From Xanthocytophaga agilis (GTDB lineage Bacteria > Bacteroidota > Bacteroidia > Cytophagales > 172606-1): DNA of 64,000 nucleotides. Each line of letters begins with the position of its first letter. Within the stretch, counting starts at the first letter, position 1. Location: the NCBI RefSeq assembly GCF_030068605.1, contig NZ_JASJOU010000001.1, positions 1,240,001-1,304,000 of the forward strand, given 5' to 3'. The translations under genes and the position numbers were made by a program. Positions 1-7,207 of the stretch are shown here, one piece after another. The notes below the pieces were generated by a model. It searched no databases, was not told the origin of the DNA, and was given only the letters and a program-made list of their open reading frames with translations.

Positions 1-135
1 ATAGATAACTTTGATGTAGTACTTACAGCATTCTCTCCCGAACAAATCCTAAAAGCACCTCATCTAACCGAATGGGGTGAACTAGCCATTGTACAAGACC
101 CGGATGGCAGAAAGATAGAAATTTACAGAACCTAA
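1..135 (+). CDS. VOC (glyoxalase/bleomycin resistance) family protein, C-terminal fragment
   Basis: This is the last 44 codons of a gene that begins before the window; the frame is open from base 1 to the TAA at 133-135. The tail contains AIVQDPDGRKIEIYR, the usual closing strand of vicinal-oxygen-chelate proteins, where the Glu before the final Tyr-Arg is normally a metal ligand. The substrate cannot be judged from this fragment. The phosphatase-like gene follows 20 bases later on the same strand. Confidence 0.7.
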   Translation: MDNFDVVLTAFSPEQILKAPHLTEWGELAIVQDPDGRKIEIYRT

Positions 136-155
136 TACATTTACAAACAAGACCT

Positions 156-638
156 ATGTTTACACGAATATACTGGATAGAAACTATTCATACAGGAAGC
201 ATTGGCATTATGCCCCGACCAAGAGGAAATGAAGATCTGGAAAGTGAAATTCTATATCTTGCCGAACAAGATGTGAAGATGTTGGTCTGCTTGCTTATGC
301 CTTCAGAAATCAGAGAATTAGGCTTGCAAAAGGAAAAGGAATTGTGTGAAAAGCATCAAATCTCCTTTCTGCATTTTCCTATTCCGGATCGTTCTCTCCC
401 AGATAGTTTGCGGCAAGTACATCAACTGATTGACCAGGTAGAACAAACATGTCTTGAAGGCAAGAAAGTAGTTTTTCACTGTCGGGGTGGCATTGGTAGA
501 GTGACACTTATGGCAGGAGCTATTCTGCGAAAAACAGGACTTGCATCAGAAGACATAGTAAAGAAAATTAGTCAAATCAGAGGACTTCAAGTACCTGACA
601 CTGAAGAACAGGCAGAATGGCTGAGAAGGTTTAAGTAG
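156..638 (+). CDS. dual-specificity/tyrosine phosphatase-like protein
   Basis: A 160-residue cytoplasmic protein of cysteine-based phosphatase size. It carries the P-loop signature CX5R as H108-C109-RGGIG-R115, and a PIPDRS loop whose Asp78 is positioned like the general acid. The layout resembles the CDKN3/DUSP-like phosphatases found singly in many bacteria. One oddity is that the Ser/Thr that usually follows the P-loop Arg is Val116, with Thr at 117. The substrate may be a phosphoprotein, phosphoinositide or nucleotide; nothing nearby decides. It lies 20 bases after the VOC gene and may share its transcript. Confidence 0.75.
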   Translation: MFTRIYWIETIHTGSIGIMPRPRGNEDLESEILYLAEQDVKMLVCLLMPSEIRELGLQKEKELCEKHQISFLHFPIPDRSLPDSLRQVHQLIDQVEQTCLEGKKVVFHCRGGIGRVTLMAGAILRKTGLASEDIVKKISQIRGLQVPDTEEQAEWLRRFK

Positions 639-785
639 ATACACTTAACCAACTATTTGTGAATACATTATATCTTAATACCTCACGCACTCTCCGAAAT
701 AAAAAATCAGTCCTTAATTTTTCATTTCTTTTAGTAAGTTTAGCTCCGGACAAAACTGGTATTACATAATTTATCCATACAACCT

Positions 786-1331
786 ATGAACTTTCAATCT
801 ACCATTCTAATCACTCCTGGTTTGGGGAATTCAGGAGAACAACACTGGCAAACTCTCTGGGAAAAGCAATTCTCTGACTTTAAACGTATTGAGCAAAAAG
901 ACTGGGATACACCCGTTTGCAGTGATTGGACAAAAGTGATAGATGAAGTTGTAATGCAATATGATCCGGCAAATGTTATTCTGGTTGGACATAGCCTGGC
1001 CTGTACAACCATTGCATCCTGGGCAAAACAGTACAACCGTAAAATAAAAGGTGCCTTACTGGTTGCTCCCAGTGATACGGAAGCACCTACTTATCCTGCT
1101 GGAACTACAGGATTTACACCTATGACCTTATTTCGATTGCCGTTTCCAAGCATCGTTGTCACTAGTACCAATGACTACTATGTTACGCTGGATCGAGCTA
1201 CTCAATTTGCAGATGCCTGGGGAAGTGAACTGGTGGTAATTGGAGAAGCTGGACATATAAATGTAGCAGCAGGCTTTGGCGAATGGCCAGCCGGATTAGA
1301 GATTCTGAGAAGACTCGACAATGGTCTTTAA
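786..1331 (+). CDS. RBBP9/YdeN-type alpha/beta serine hydrolase
   Basis: A 181-residue protein with the compact alpha/beta hydrolase fold of the RBBP9/YdeN family. The nucleophile elbow GHSLA gives Ser70, the STNDYYV loop gives Asp130, and EAGHIN gives His157, so the catalytic triad is complete. The N-terminal ITPGLGNSGEQHWQTLWE block is typical of the family. There is no signal peptide. These enzymes are small esterases or hydrolases of mostly unknown substrate. The guanine deaminase start follows 32 bases later on the same strand. Confidence 0.85.
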   Translation: MNFQSTILITPGLGNSGEQHWQTLWEKQFSDFKRIEQKDWDTPVCSDWTKVIDEVVMQYDPANVILVGHSLACTTIASWAKQYNRKIKGALLVAPSDTEAPTYPAGTTGFTPMTLFRLPFPSIVVTSTNDYYVTLDRATQFADAWGSELVVIGEAGHINVAAGFGEWPAGLEILRRLDNGL

Positions 1332-1363
1332 TTTGTCAAAAGATTCACACAAACAACCTGACT

Positions 1364-1840
1364 ATGAGTATACCCAATCCTGATTTTATGCGTGAGGCAA
1401 TACAGCTCTCGTTAAATACAATGCGTAATGGCAACGGTGGCCCTTTCGGAGCCGTGATTGTCAAAGATGAACAGATTATAGCCAGAGGTTACAACCGTGT
1501 GCTGGAGACCAACGATCCTACTGCTCATGCCGAAGTAGTAGCGATTCGGGAAGCCACACAAAGTCTAGGAACATTTGATCTGGAAGGATGTGAGATCTAT
1601 ACAAGCTGTGAGCCCTGTCCCATGTGTCTAGGCGCTATCTACTGGTCACATATCAGTAAAATGTATTATGCCAATACAAAAGCCGATGCGGCAGCTATCG
1701 GCTTTGATGATCACTTTATCTATGACGAACTGGATAGAGATCCTGCCCATCGCCGGCTACAAAGCCTTCCACTATTACGGGAAGAGGCTATTCGTGCTTT
1801 TGAAGAATGGGCTACCAAAACAGATAAGCAACGCTATTAA
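1364..1840 (+). CDS. guaD: guanine deaminase (nucleoside deaminase family)
   Basis: A 158-residue zinc-dependent deaminase that converts guanine to xanthine in purine salvage or catabolism. Zinc ligands are His55 in the HAE motif (Glu57 is the proton shuttle) and Cys85/Cys88 in PCPMC. The C-terminal GFDDHFIYDEL segment and an extended tail separate guanine deaminases from tRNA adenosine deaminase TadA. The ATG at 1364 was chosen over an upstream in-frame start at 1283 because the longer form overlaps the hydrolase gene and adds unconserved residues. Xanthine made here could feed a molybdenum hydroxylase matured by XdhC (60215-61339), but that link is inferred. Confidence 0.88.
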   Translation: MSIPNPDFMREAIQLSLNTMRNGNGGPFGAVIVKDEQIIARGYNRVLETNDPTAHAEVVAIREATQSLGTFDLEGCEIYTSCEPCPMCLGAIYWSHISKMYYANTKADAAAIGFDDHFIYDELDRDPAHRRLQSLPLLREEAIRAFEEWATKTDKQRY

Positions 1841-1854
1841 AAGGTTCATTCCTC

Positions 1855-2259
1855 TTAAAACAAGGATTGTATACGGCGGCGTTTGATTACACGCTGCCCT
1901 TTTTCATTGATTTCAACCTGATGAGTAGCTCTGGGTTGTGGATTGTTTTTCAAACCATCCAGCTGATTGTTTGCAATAAGTGTTTTTACAAAGTTCCTTA
2001 CACCATCTATCGCTTCAGGAGAGGCATTCCCTCCTTCAATCTGCTTTATCTTATTGTGATTATCTACTGATACCCAAAGTGTAACAGGAACAGTTGCATA
2101 CAATGCATCTCCCTGATCATCTGCCACAGGTTCCAATGCATTGGCCTGCACTTCCAGTTTGCCGTTATCCTGCATTACAGGAGTTCCCTGCAGATCAAAA
2201 CCTTTATGAGAAAGCTCTTGACGTAAATGTGATTCGGCAACTAAACTATGTGCATTCAT
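1855..2259 (-). CDS. hypothetical protein (134 aa)
   Basis: Not recognised. The protein is soluble, with no signal peptide or membrane segment. It has a beta-rich middle (residues about 25-75) and a basic tail with an RRR run near the C-terminus. It lies directly downstream of the metallopeptidase gene on the same strand, about 60 bases away, so a functional link is possible. However, a small terminator-like hairpin stands between them. The 3' end is close to, and convergent with, guaD. Confidence 0.6.
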   Translation of the reverse strand: MNAHSLVAESHLRQELSHKGFDLQGTPVMQDNGKLEVQANALEPVADDQGDALYATVPVTLWVSVDNHNKIKQIEGGNASPEAIDGVRNFVKTLIANNQLDGLKNNPQPRATHQVEINEKGQRVIKRRRIQSLF

Positions 2260-2283
2260 ACCTTTATTAAAGTATTGTTATCT

Positions 2284-2311
2284 GAAAAAAGAAATGCCCT
2301 TTACAGGGCAT
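2284..2311 (-). terminator. weak terminator-like hairpin after the metallopeptidase gene
   Basis: ATGCCCT and AGGGCAT (2294-2300 and 2305-2311) form a 7-bp stem with a 4-nt loop. On the minus strand it is followed by a T-rich stretch. It sits between the metallopeptidase stop and the start of the 134-residue gene, so it may partly terminate or attenuate that transcript. Confidence 0.45.
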
Positions 2312-2318
2312 GTTCTAT

Positions 2319-3800
2319 TTAACAAGTAAAACCACAATCTATACGAATCCTTCGTAAGATCACGCTACCGTTTTCTTCGCGTAGTTCATGAGTATAGGTT
2401 TCGTGTGTATCAGGTGCGTTAGGGCGTGTTATCGCCATACCCCGATTCTTCTTATTTGTGATAGAATCTATTTTTAGACGCCCTCTGCGTAACAGATCCT
2501 CTACAAAACTTTTGGCTGTATCTTCATGAGACGGCATATCCAGTGATCCCATACTTAATGCAGCTCCAGCTACTTCAAATCGACTGGTAGCTATTGCAGC
2601 ATGGACTACAATTTCATCTACGCCCAAATCATACTCTTTTACAGACAAATTCATTTTAGGTAGCTCAGTAGCATCATTTTCATTTCCATCTGCCATACTT
2701 CTGGGTTCAGTAATGGCAGTAATGGTTGTAGTAGCAGGAGATAAAATTCCATGACGCACAAAAGCACTTCGCAATGCCTGTCCATAATTGATAGAAGCAA
2801 ACTGAAGGTTCGCAGCCTGGATCATATTTACAGCTATCTGGCTAAAAAAGGCTGGAACCACAGCCGCATTTCGAATAGCAGTTACCAGAATTTTTCCCAT
2901 ATCCAGACTTACCTGCAACAAATTCTCTTCATCCTGATCTGTTCTCAGCTTAAACATGCCAGCCAGTCCTTCAAAGAAAGCACCTGTAAATACACGGGAA
3001 AAGGAATGTGGTTCGGAAGTTAACGTATTCGCAGGGCCAGAAGACGGAATGGTATTAGGATCACGATAGAAAAACGAATTAACAGCATTACGCAAACAAT
3101 CAGCGTCTACAGCAGTTGGAAAGTCCTGACGAATAGCCCAACCTAGTTGTTCTGCCAGACGAGACAACCGGGAAGACCGATACAAATTGCCATCCGTTTC
3201 ACCCAACACCGCAATACGCAGGCTTTGCAATTGCAAGGCACACAAAATAGAACTTATATCCCCAAAAGATTCATGAAAAGCGCCAGCTTCAATACTGGCA
3301 GCATCCCATAGCTGAGGTTTGATAGCATCCAGCACGGCATGACCCTGTTCGTGGCAAACAACATCCGGACTTTCACAGGAAAAGACGGTACGTCCGGCAA
3401 CAGTAGCATGAAAGAACTTCAATCCAACCCGATCATAATAGGCATTCAGATCAACACCAAAGTCCAAATCAATTGGTAGTGTCTTTCCCATTTGCCAGGT
3501 AATACCCGGCAGCAATTTTCCCCAATAGTCAGATCCCCGACGTAAAGCACTGGCAGTATTCCAGTATCGGAAACCAGCAGTACCAGGTGGATATACTTTG
3601 GCAGAAGGAGCCTGTCCATGAATGGTGGTAGGCAAAGGTTTGGAAGATAGCTTGGGAGCATTTAACTGAATCAGTTGTCCTCCATTTGGCTGATTTCCTG
3701 AACCGGGATCTTGTGTCCATGCGGAGATCTGATGAGAGAGAAGATGTTCACCTTTCTGAGGCAATACTTCTTCTGAAACTTCTTTTTCCTGGGATAGCAT
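2319..3800 (-). CDS. gluzincin-type zinc metallopeptidase, no signal peptide
   Basis: A 493-residue protein with a HEXXH site (His150, Glu151, His154: HEQGH). About 23 residues later comes GAFHESFGD, where Glu177 is the expected third zinc ligand and Asp181 the usual Asp four residues on. This is the gluzincin layout of the thermolysin (M4) and fungalysin (M36) clans. Unlike secreted M4 enzymes, the N-terminus (MLSQEKEVSEE) has no signal peptide and no clear propeptide. Residues 60-100 and the C-terminal 130 residues match nothing I recognise. It may act in the cytoplasm or be exported by another route. A small unknown gene follows. Confidence 0.75.
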   Translation of the reverse strand: MLSQEKEVSEEVLPQKGEHLLSHQISAWTQDPGSGNQPNGGQLIQLNAPKLSSKPLPTTIHGQAPSAKVYPPGTAGFRYWNTASALRRGSDYWGKLLPGITWQMGKTLPIDLDFGVDLNAYYDRVGLKFFHATVAGRTVFSCESPDVVCHEQGHAVLDAIKPQLWDAASIEAGAFHESFGDISSILCALQLQSLRIAVLGETDGNLYRSSRLSRLAEQLGWAIRQDFPTAVDADCLRNAVNSFFYRDPNTIPSSGPANTLTSEPHSFSRVFTGAFFEGLAGMFKLRTDQDEENLLQVSLDMGKILVTAIRNAAVVPAFFSQIAVNMIQAANLQFASINYGQALRSAFVRHGILSPATTTITAITEPRSMADGNENDATELPKMNLSVKEYDLGVDEIVVHAAIATSRFEVAGAALSMGSLDMPSHEDTAKSFVEDLLRRGRLKIDSITNKKNRGMAITRPNAPDTHETYTHELREENGSVILRRIRIDCGFTC

Positions 3801-4140
3801 AAAATGACAGGTTTAAAGATGTGTGTTATAGTGGAAATAATAAGTTTTATGGCAGCAGAAAAAATCATACTGTGCCATCACCCTATTGCAACCAGTTCTA
3901 AACCGAGTCTTTGCTGACAAGCTGGTAGATATTTATCAAATGTATCAAACAAACATCTGACAATCAATACTTTTTCATAGAATAATCAGATAACGGACTA
4001 TACTGAAATAGTAGTATGTAACACATCTGAAATATTGCTTGCATAAGAATAAAACTGCTTATGATAAACAGAACATAGTAATATATGCCGCATCAAACTT
4101 ACTCTCTGTTTTAATCTCAGCCCTCTCAAAAGGATGAACC
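3801..4140. other. intergenic region, no gene seen
   Basis: AT-rich DNA between the divergent metallopeptidase and membrane-protein genes. No open frame with protein-like composition, RNA gene or strong hairpin was seen here. The palindromes at its right edge are listed separately. Confidence 0.5.
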
Positions 4141-4208
4141 AGACAAAATGTAAAGAAAATTTTACATTTTGTCTTTTAAAATTTGTTTTATGTAAAATAA
4201 ACTTTACA
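4141..4208 (+). promoter_or_regulatory. two matching TGTAAA-N6-TTTACA palindromes (candidate operators)
   Basis: The first is a perfect 14-bp inverted repeat, AGACAAAATGTAAA at 4141-4154 and its complement at 4161-4174, with a 6-nt spacer. The second, at 4191-4208, repeats only the core TGTAAA-N6-TTTACA with the same spacer. Their centres are 42 bp apart, about four helical turns. They end 36 bp before the ATG of the membrane protein whose partner gene encodes an XRE repressor. Binding by that repressor (autoregulation) is the natural inference. Confidence 0.6.
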
Positions 4209-4244
4209 TTTATCTAACTATACTTTACTAACTTATTCTATACT

Positions 4245-4721
4245 ATGAACACACGATTTTTATTTCCGCATTCTTTTAAACTAGTAGGCTGGATATTACT
4301 TATCCCAGCTCTGGCTTTGTTAGTATTATTGTATTTCTTCCAAGTTGACCTTCCCCTAATAGAATTACCTGTTTTATCACTTATTGAATACCATGATGAT
4401 AAAACAACATTTTTTAATTGGACTTATAAGAATGAGTTAAATGATGAGATTATGGCTGCTACCTTTATTATAGGAGCTATACTGGTGGCATTTTCAAAGG
4501 AAAAGATTGAGGATGAGTTTATTTCCAAACTTCGTCTGGAATCCCTGTTATGGGCTACCTATATCAATTATGCACTTCTGCTTCTTTCCATTTTGTTTAT
4601 TTATGAGGCTGCGTTCTTTGATGTGATGATATGGAATATGTTCACCCTTCTGATCATTTTCTTGTTACGATACCATATTATCCTTTACTTTAGCGCCAAA
4701 GTCTCCTATCATGAAAAATAA
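4245..4721 (+). CDS. four-helix integral membrane protein paired with an XRE regulator
   Basis: A 158-residue protein with predicted membrane helices at roughly residues 13-33, 70-85, 103-122 and 125-150. There are no recognisable catalytic motifs. Its last 11 bases overlap the start of the following XRE regulator gene, so the two are translationally coupled. A small polytopic protein next to a 65-70-residue HTH protein is a recurrent bacterial pair of unknown role. The membrane partner may sense a signal and sequester the regulator. The pair is preceded by the palindromes at 4141-4208. Confidence 0.65.
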   Translation: MNTRFLFPHSFKLVGWILLIPALALLVLLYFFQVDLPLIELPVLSLIEYHDDKTTFFNWTYKNELNDEIMAATFIIGAILVAFSKEKIEDEFISKLRLESLLWATYINYALLLLSILFIYEAAFFDVMIWNMFTLLIIFLLRYHIILYFSAKVSYHEK

Positions 4722-4911
4722 CCTAAAAGTAGAAAGAGCTATTAAAAACTTCACGCAAGAAGATTTAGCGAAGCAGGTAGGAGTAAGCCGTCAAACGATA
4801 AATGCGATAGAACTCAATAAATATATTCCTTCTACTACGCTGGCTCTAAAAATTGCCAGAACCTTTGAGAAGAAAATTGAAGATATTTTCTTTCTGGAAG
4901 AAACAGATTAA
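4711..4911 (+). CDS. small XRE/Cro-type HTH transcriptional regulator
   Basis: A 66-residue protein that is almost entirely one HTH_3 domain. The helix-turn-helix lies around residues 16-38 (TQEDLAKQVGVSRQTINAIE), followed by the family tail NKYIPSTTLALKIARTFEKKIEDIF. It resembles the YozG class of mini-repressors. It starts inside the end of the membrane protein gene (11-bp overlap), and the operon ends at a strong hairpin 15 bases after the stop. The twin palindromes ahead of the operon are its likely targets. Confidence 0.88.
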   Translation: MKNNLKVERAIKNFTQEDLAKQVGVSRQTINAIELNKYIPSTTLALKIARTFEKKIEDIFFLEETD

Positions 4912-4925
4912 CCTACAATGAGGCT

Positions 4926-4954
4926 AAAAGGTGTATCCTAAATACACCTTTTTT
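4926..4954 (+). terminator. rho-independent terminator of the membrane protein/XRE operon
   Basis: An 11-bp perfect stem, AAAAGGTGTAT at 4926-4936 paired with 4942-4952, has a 5-nt loop. The 3' arm runs into a tract of T residues. Confidence 0.85.
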
Positions 4955-5019
4955 ATTTTTTAGATTGAAGTTTATGTATAGTATAATCTCTCCATAACTT
5001 TAGTTGCTCTTAGCACTAT

Positions 5020-5333
5020 ATGAGCTCTATTCACAGCTTACTTTTTGTATTTATACTCGTTCTACTCCTATCTTATACAACTGGATCAGAACATTCTACT
5101 CATACATCATCCTCTGATTCAATTTCATCATCTAGTAATTCTGCTACGATTAATAGTAAAGTAGGTTTCTTTCTGGATGACTGGCAACCCAAACCATCAT
5201 GCCATCAGATAGACCGACTACAATCACTCAAATAGTAACAGTGGATGCATCTGAAGTTATTAGCAGAATTCCTTTGGCTGTGTTTGGTGTGAACAGTGTT
5301 AGTGGAATAATGTACTTGACCCTACTATGTTAA
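5020..5333 (+). pseudogene. remnant of an exported glycosidase-like protein, N-terminal part only
   Basis: The first frame (5020 to about 5190) encodes a signal-like hydrophobic start, a Ser/Thr-rich linker, then KVGFFLDDWQPK. The sense then continues in another frame as TVDASEVISRIPLAVFGVNS, up to a TAA at 5331-5333. That pattern (linker, VDAS.VI..IP..VFG.N) is what I associate with the N-terminus of Bacteroidota secreted glycoside hydrolases. A frameshift near 5190-5200 and loss of the catalytic part make this a remnant. The residue where a lipobox Cys would be expected is Tyr19. The family assignment rests on memory of the motif. Confidence 0.55.
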
Positions 5334-5614
5334 GAAGCGTTTGTTCTCTACATCCACACATCATACAGTTTCCAGTTACGCAAACAGAATATTGTAACTA
5401 TCTTCCTCATCTATCTGACTGGTCTCTCTCAGATATACAGCAATCATTAAATGAAGATTTTAATGGTGAAGAAGTTATGCTTTACTGCTGCCCATGTGGA
5501 GATCGGTATTGTCCTGGAATAGCAGTAAAAGTCACTATAGAGGACGATTATTTCATATGGTCTTTTGACGAAGAAAATCTGCTCCAATTTCGATTTCATC
5601 AACAAGAATATTGA
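5327..5614 (+). CDS. small Cys-rich protein with a CCPCGDRYCPG motif
   Basis: A 95-residue soluble protein, not assigned to a named family. Its notable feature is LYCCPCGDRYCPGIAVKV around residues 52-70, followed by an acidic strand and a Trp. A Cys knuckle of the form C-x2-CGD-x2-C-x-G recurs in small conserved bacterial proteins and suggests a zinc-ribbon-like site. Its start overlaps the last codons of the remnant at 5020-5333, and the true start could lie slightly downstream. Confidence 0.55.
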   Translation: MLRSVCSLHPHIIQFPVTQTEYCNYLPHLSDWSLSDIQQSLNEDFNGEEVMLYCCPCGDRYCPGIAVKVTIEDDYFIWSFDEENLLQFRFHQQEY

Positions 5615-5711
5615 AAGGTCTTCAGGTCTTATTTGAAAGGAATCTTATAGTAAAAGACTTATCTCTTGGTTTTAATGTATTACGCAAATCATGACTATCT
5701 GTAAATCTATG

Positions 5712-6410
5712 TTAGTTACCACCCTTTATTATTCCTGCTCTCTTCAACTCTCCTAGTGTAATTTCTGTCAACAAGTTCTTCTCTATCATATAATATAAAA
5801 TCATCTTCAGAATGTATTTGCTTCTTTTAAAATAAGGAGTTTCGGAAAACAATTTCGGGTTATCCTTTAAGTAAACAAAAGCTCTTCGAATGCAATGTGC
5901 AGTAGCATCGTATTGTTGGGATTGAAAGAATGCCACTACATGATGTACATAAGTAACATACTCATAATAAATCTTATTTCTTTTTAAAGCCCCTTCTGGT
6001 AATAGAGTATTGAGACTACGAATTTGAGAGATAATATTCAACTCGTCTTCCTTCTCTTTTTCGATTACCAACCAATCATCTATTGTCTGGCCTTGTTCAT
6101 CCGTCTCCAACTCATAATATCCAATGGGCTTCAGATTTCTAGCCCATACTTTTGCTGTATCATCAACATAAATCCCAATCCGGGTTCGGATAACCAAACG
6201 TTGCCAGAAATAATGGTTGAAAACAAAATCGTGTTGATCAAAGGCCAGCTTTAATTCTTCCTTTGCAAACCCACCAAATGATGCAATATCTCTTTCCTTC
6301 CATGTTTCGTCTATCCATGTCTGACAGCCTTCCATTGCGACATTGACAAGTTCATATTTCTCAGACAGTTCATTCAGGTATTGTTGGATAGATTCAAAGT
6401 CCATTTTCAT
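5712..6410 (-). CDS. hypothetical protein (232 aa)
   Basis: Not recognised. It is a soluble, mostly helical protein without a signal peptide. The middle contains a strand-rich stretch with a WARNLKPIGYYELETDEQG segment, and the C-terminal half is helical and rich in Tyr, Lys and Leu. Length, composition and uninterrupted frame support a real gene. The downstream side (below 5712) shows only short unassigned sequence. Confidence 0.6.
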   Translation of the reverse strand: MKMDFESIQQYLNELSEKYELVNVAMEGCQTWIDETWKERDIASFGGFAKEELKLAFDQHDFVFNHYFWQRLVIRTRIGIYVDDTAKVWARNLKPIGYYELETDEQGQTIDDWLVIEKEKEDELNIISQIRSLNTLLPEGALKRNKIYYEYVTYVHHVVAFFQSQQYDATAHCIRRAFVYLKDNPKLFSETPYFKRSKYILKMILYYMIEKNLLTEITLGELKRAGIIKGGN

Positions 6411-6494
6411 TCACTAGAGATAACTATATTATTTCTGGGAGAAGCCGAATGTAAAAAACCGGAAGTTATAAAACAGATGGATGTAAACAAAAAT

Positions 6495-6552
6495 CGGGCT
6501 TTTCTGGATGCGTATCTTACCAACTTTGCGGATATGCATCCAGAAAAGCCCG
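6495..6552 (-). terminator. long hairpin overlapping the 3' end of the next gene
   Basis: A perfect 17-bp inverted repeat, CGGGCTTTTCTGGATGC at 6495-6511 and its complement at 6536-6552. It extends inward by four more pairs after a G-T. On the minus strand the hairpin is followed by ATTTTTGTTT, so it fits a terminator for 6517-7107. It is unusual that the upstream arm is coding sequence: the stop codon of the gene falls inside the loop side of the hairpin. Confidence 0.7.
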
Positions 6553-7107
6553 GAATACTAACAACGAGATAATTCCAAGCCAAATAAGAACTGTTCTTTT
6601 TTTAATTCGAAATCTGCTTGGAAGCCATTGCCTGGGTTGAAATTTCATCCCAGTTGATATCCATTGCGTGACTGCAACAAAAAGGATCAATAGCAAGACA
6701 ATAAAAACAATGGGGAAAACCATAAATATCAATCCAACTGCTATTGTTTCATAAAACCTCCAGTTATCTGAATACCATCTTGTCCATAATACGGGCTCCA
6801 AGCCAGCATACTCTATATAGGTGTTCCACTCCTGTTCAGAAGAAAATTGTTTTAAGTCGCCATTAGTTTCATTCACAACCATATAGCCTGGACCTCCAAC
6901 AATTACAATATGGTTTTTATAAAAGTACCAGGAGCGAATGCCATATATAGATTTGTGAGACTTAGGAAGAATCAGTTCCGTACCACCACCTGCATCATAC
7001 ATTAAAGTACCTCCAGGTGCCTTATGTTGCCAGTCGGCCACTCCAAAAGCAGATACATTGAGGATTGTAAAAAAGAAAGTTACTATCAGAATAAAAGATA
7101 TACGCAT
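6517..7107 (-). CDS. membrane protein with signal peptide, unknown function
   Basis: A 196-residue protein. Residues 1-21 form a signal peptide or anchor (MRISFILIVTFFFTILNVSAFG). An extracytoplasmic part of about 95 residues follows, with PGGTLMYDAGGGTELILP. Two membrane helices lie near 121-147 and 174-187, separated by a basic cytoplasmic loop. No domain recognised. The C-terminus RAFLDAYPQSW is encoded within the terminator hairpin. Confidence 0.6.
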   Translation of the reverse strand: MRISFILIVTFFFTILNVSAFGVADWQHKAPGGTLMYDAGGGTELILPKSHKSIYGIRSWYFYKNHIVIVGGPGYMVVNETNGDLKQFSSEQEWNTYIEYAGLEPVLWTRWYSDNWRFYETIAVGLIFMVFPIVFIVLLLILFVAVTQWISTGMKFQPRQWLPSRFRIKKRTVLIWLGIISLLVFRAFLDAYPQSW

Positions 7108-7207
7108 AAATACTATACAAGAAGTATCCTACAACCAAACAATCACTGACAAATACGCTTTGTTTACAAAATACAGGAAAATCATTGTTGGTTGTGTACT
7201 ACTGTCC

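Noticed and set aside
6381-6572. A plus-strand frame of 63 codons that includes RAFLDAYL
   Set aside because: It is the mirror of the inverted copy that forms the terminator hairpin, and the rest overlaps the ends of two minus-strand genes.
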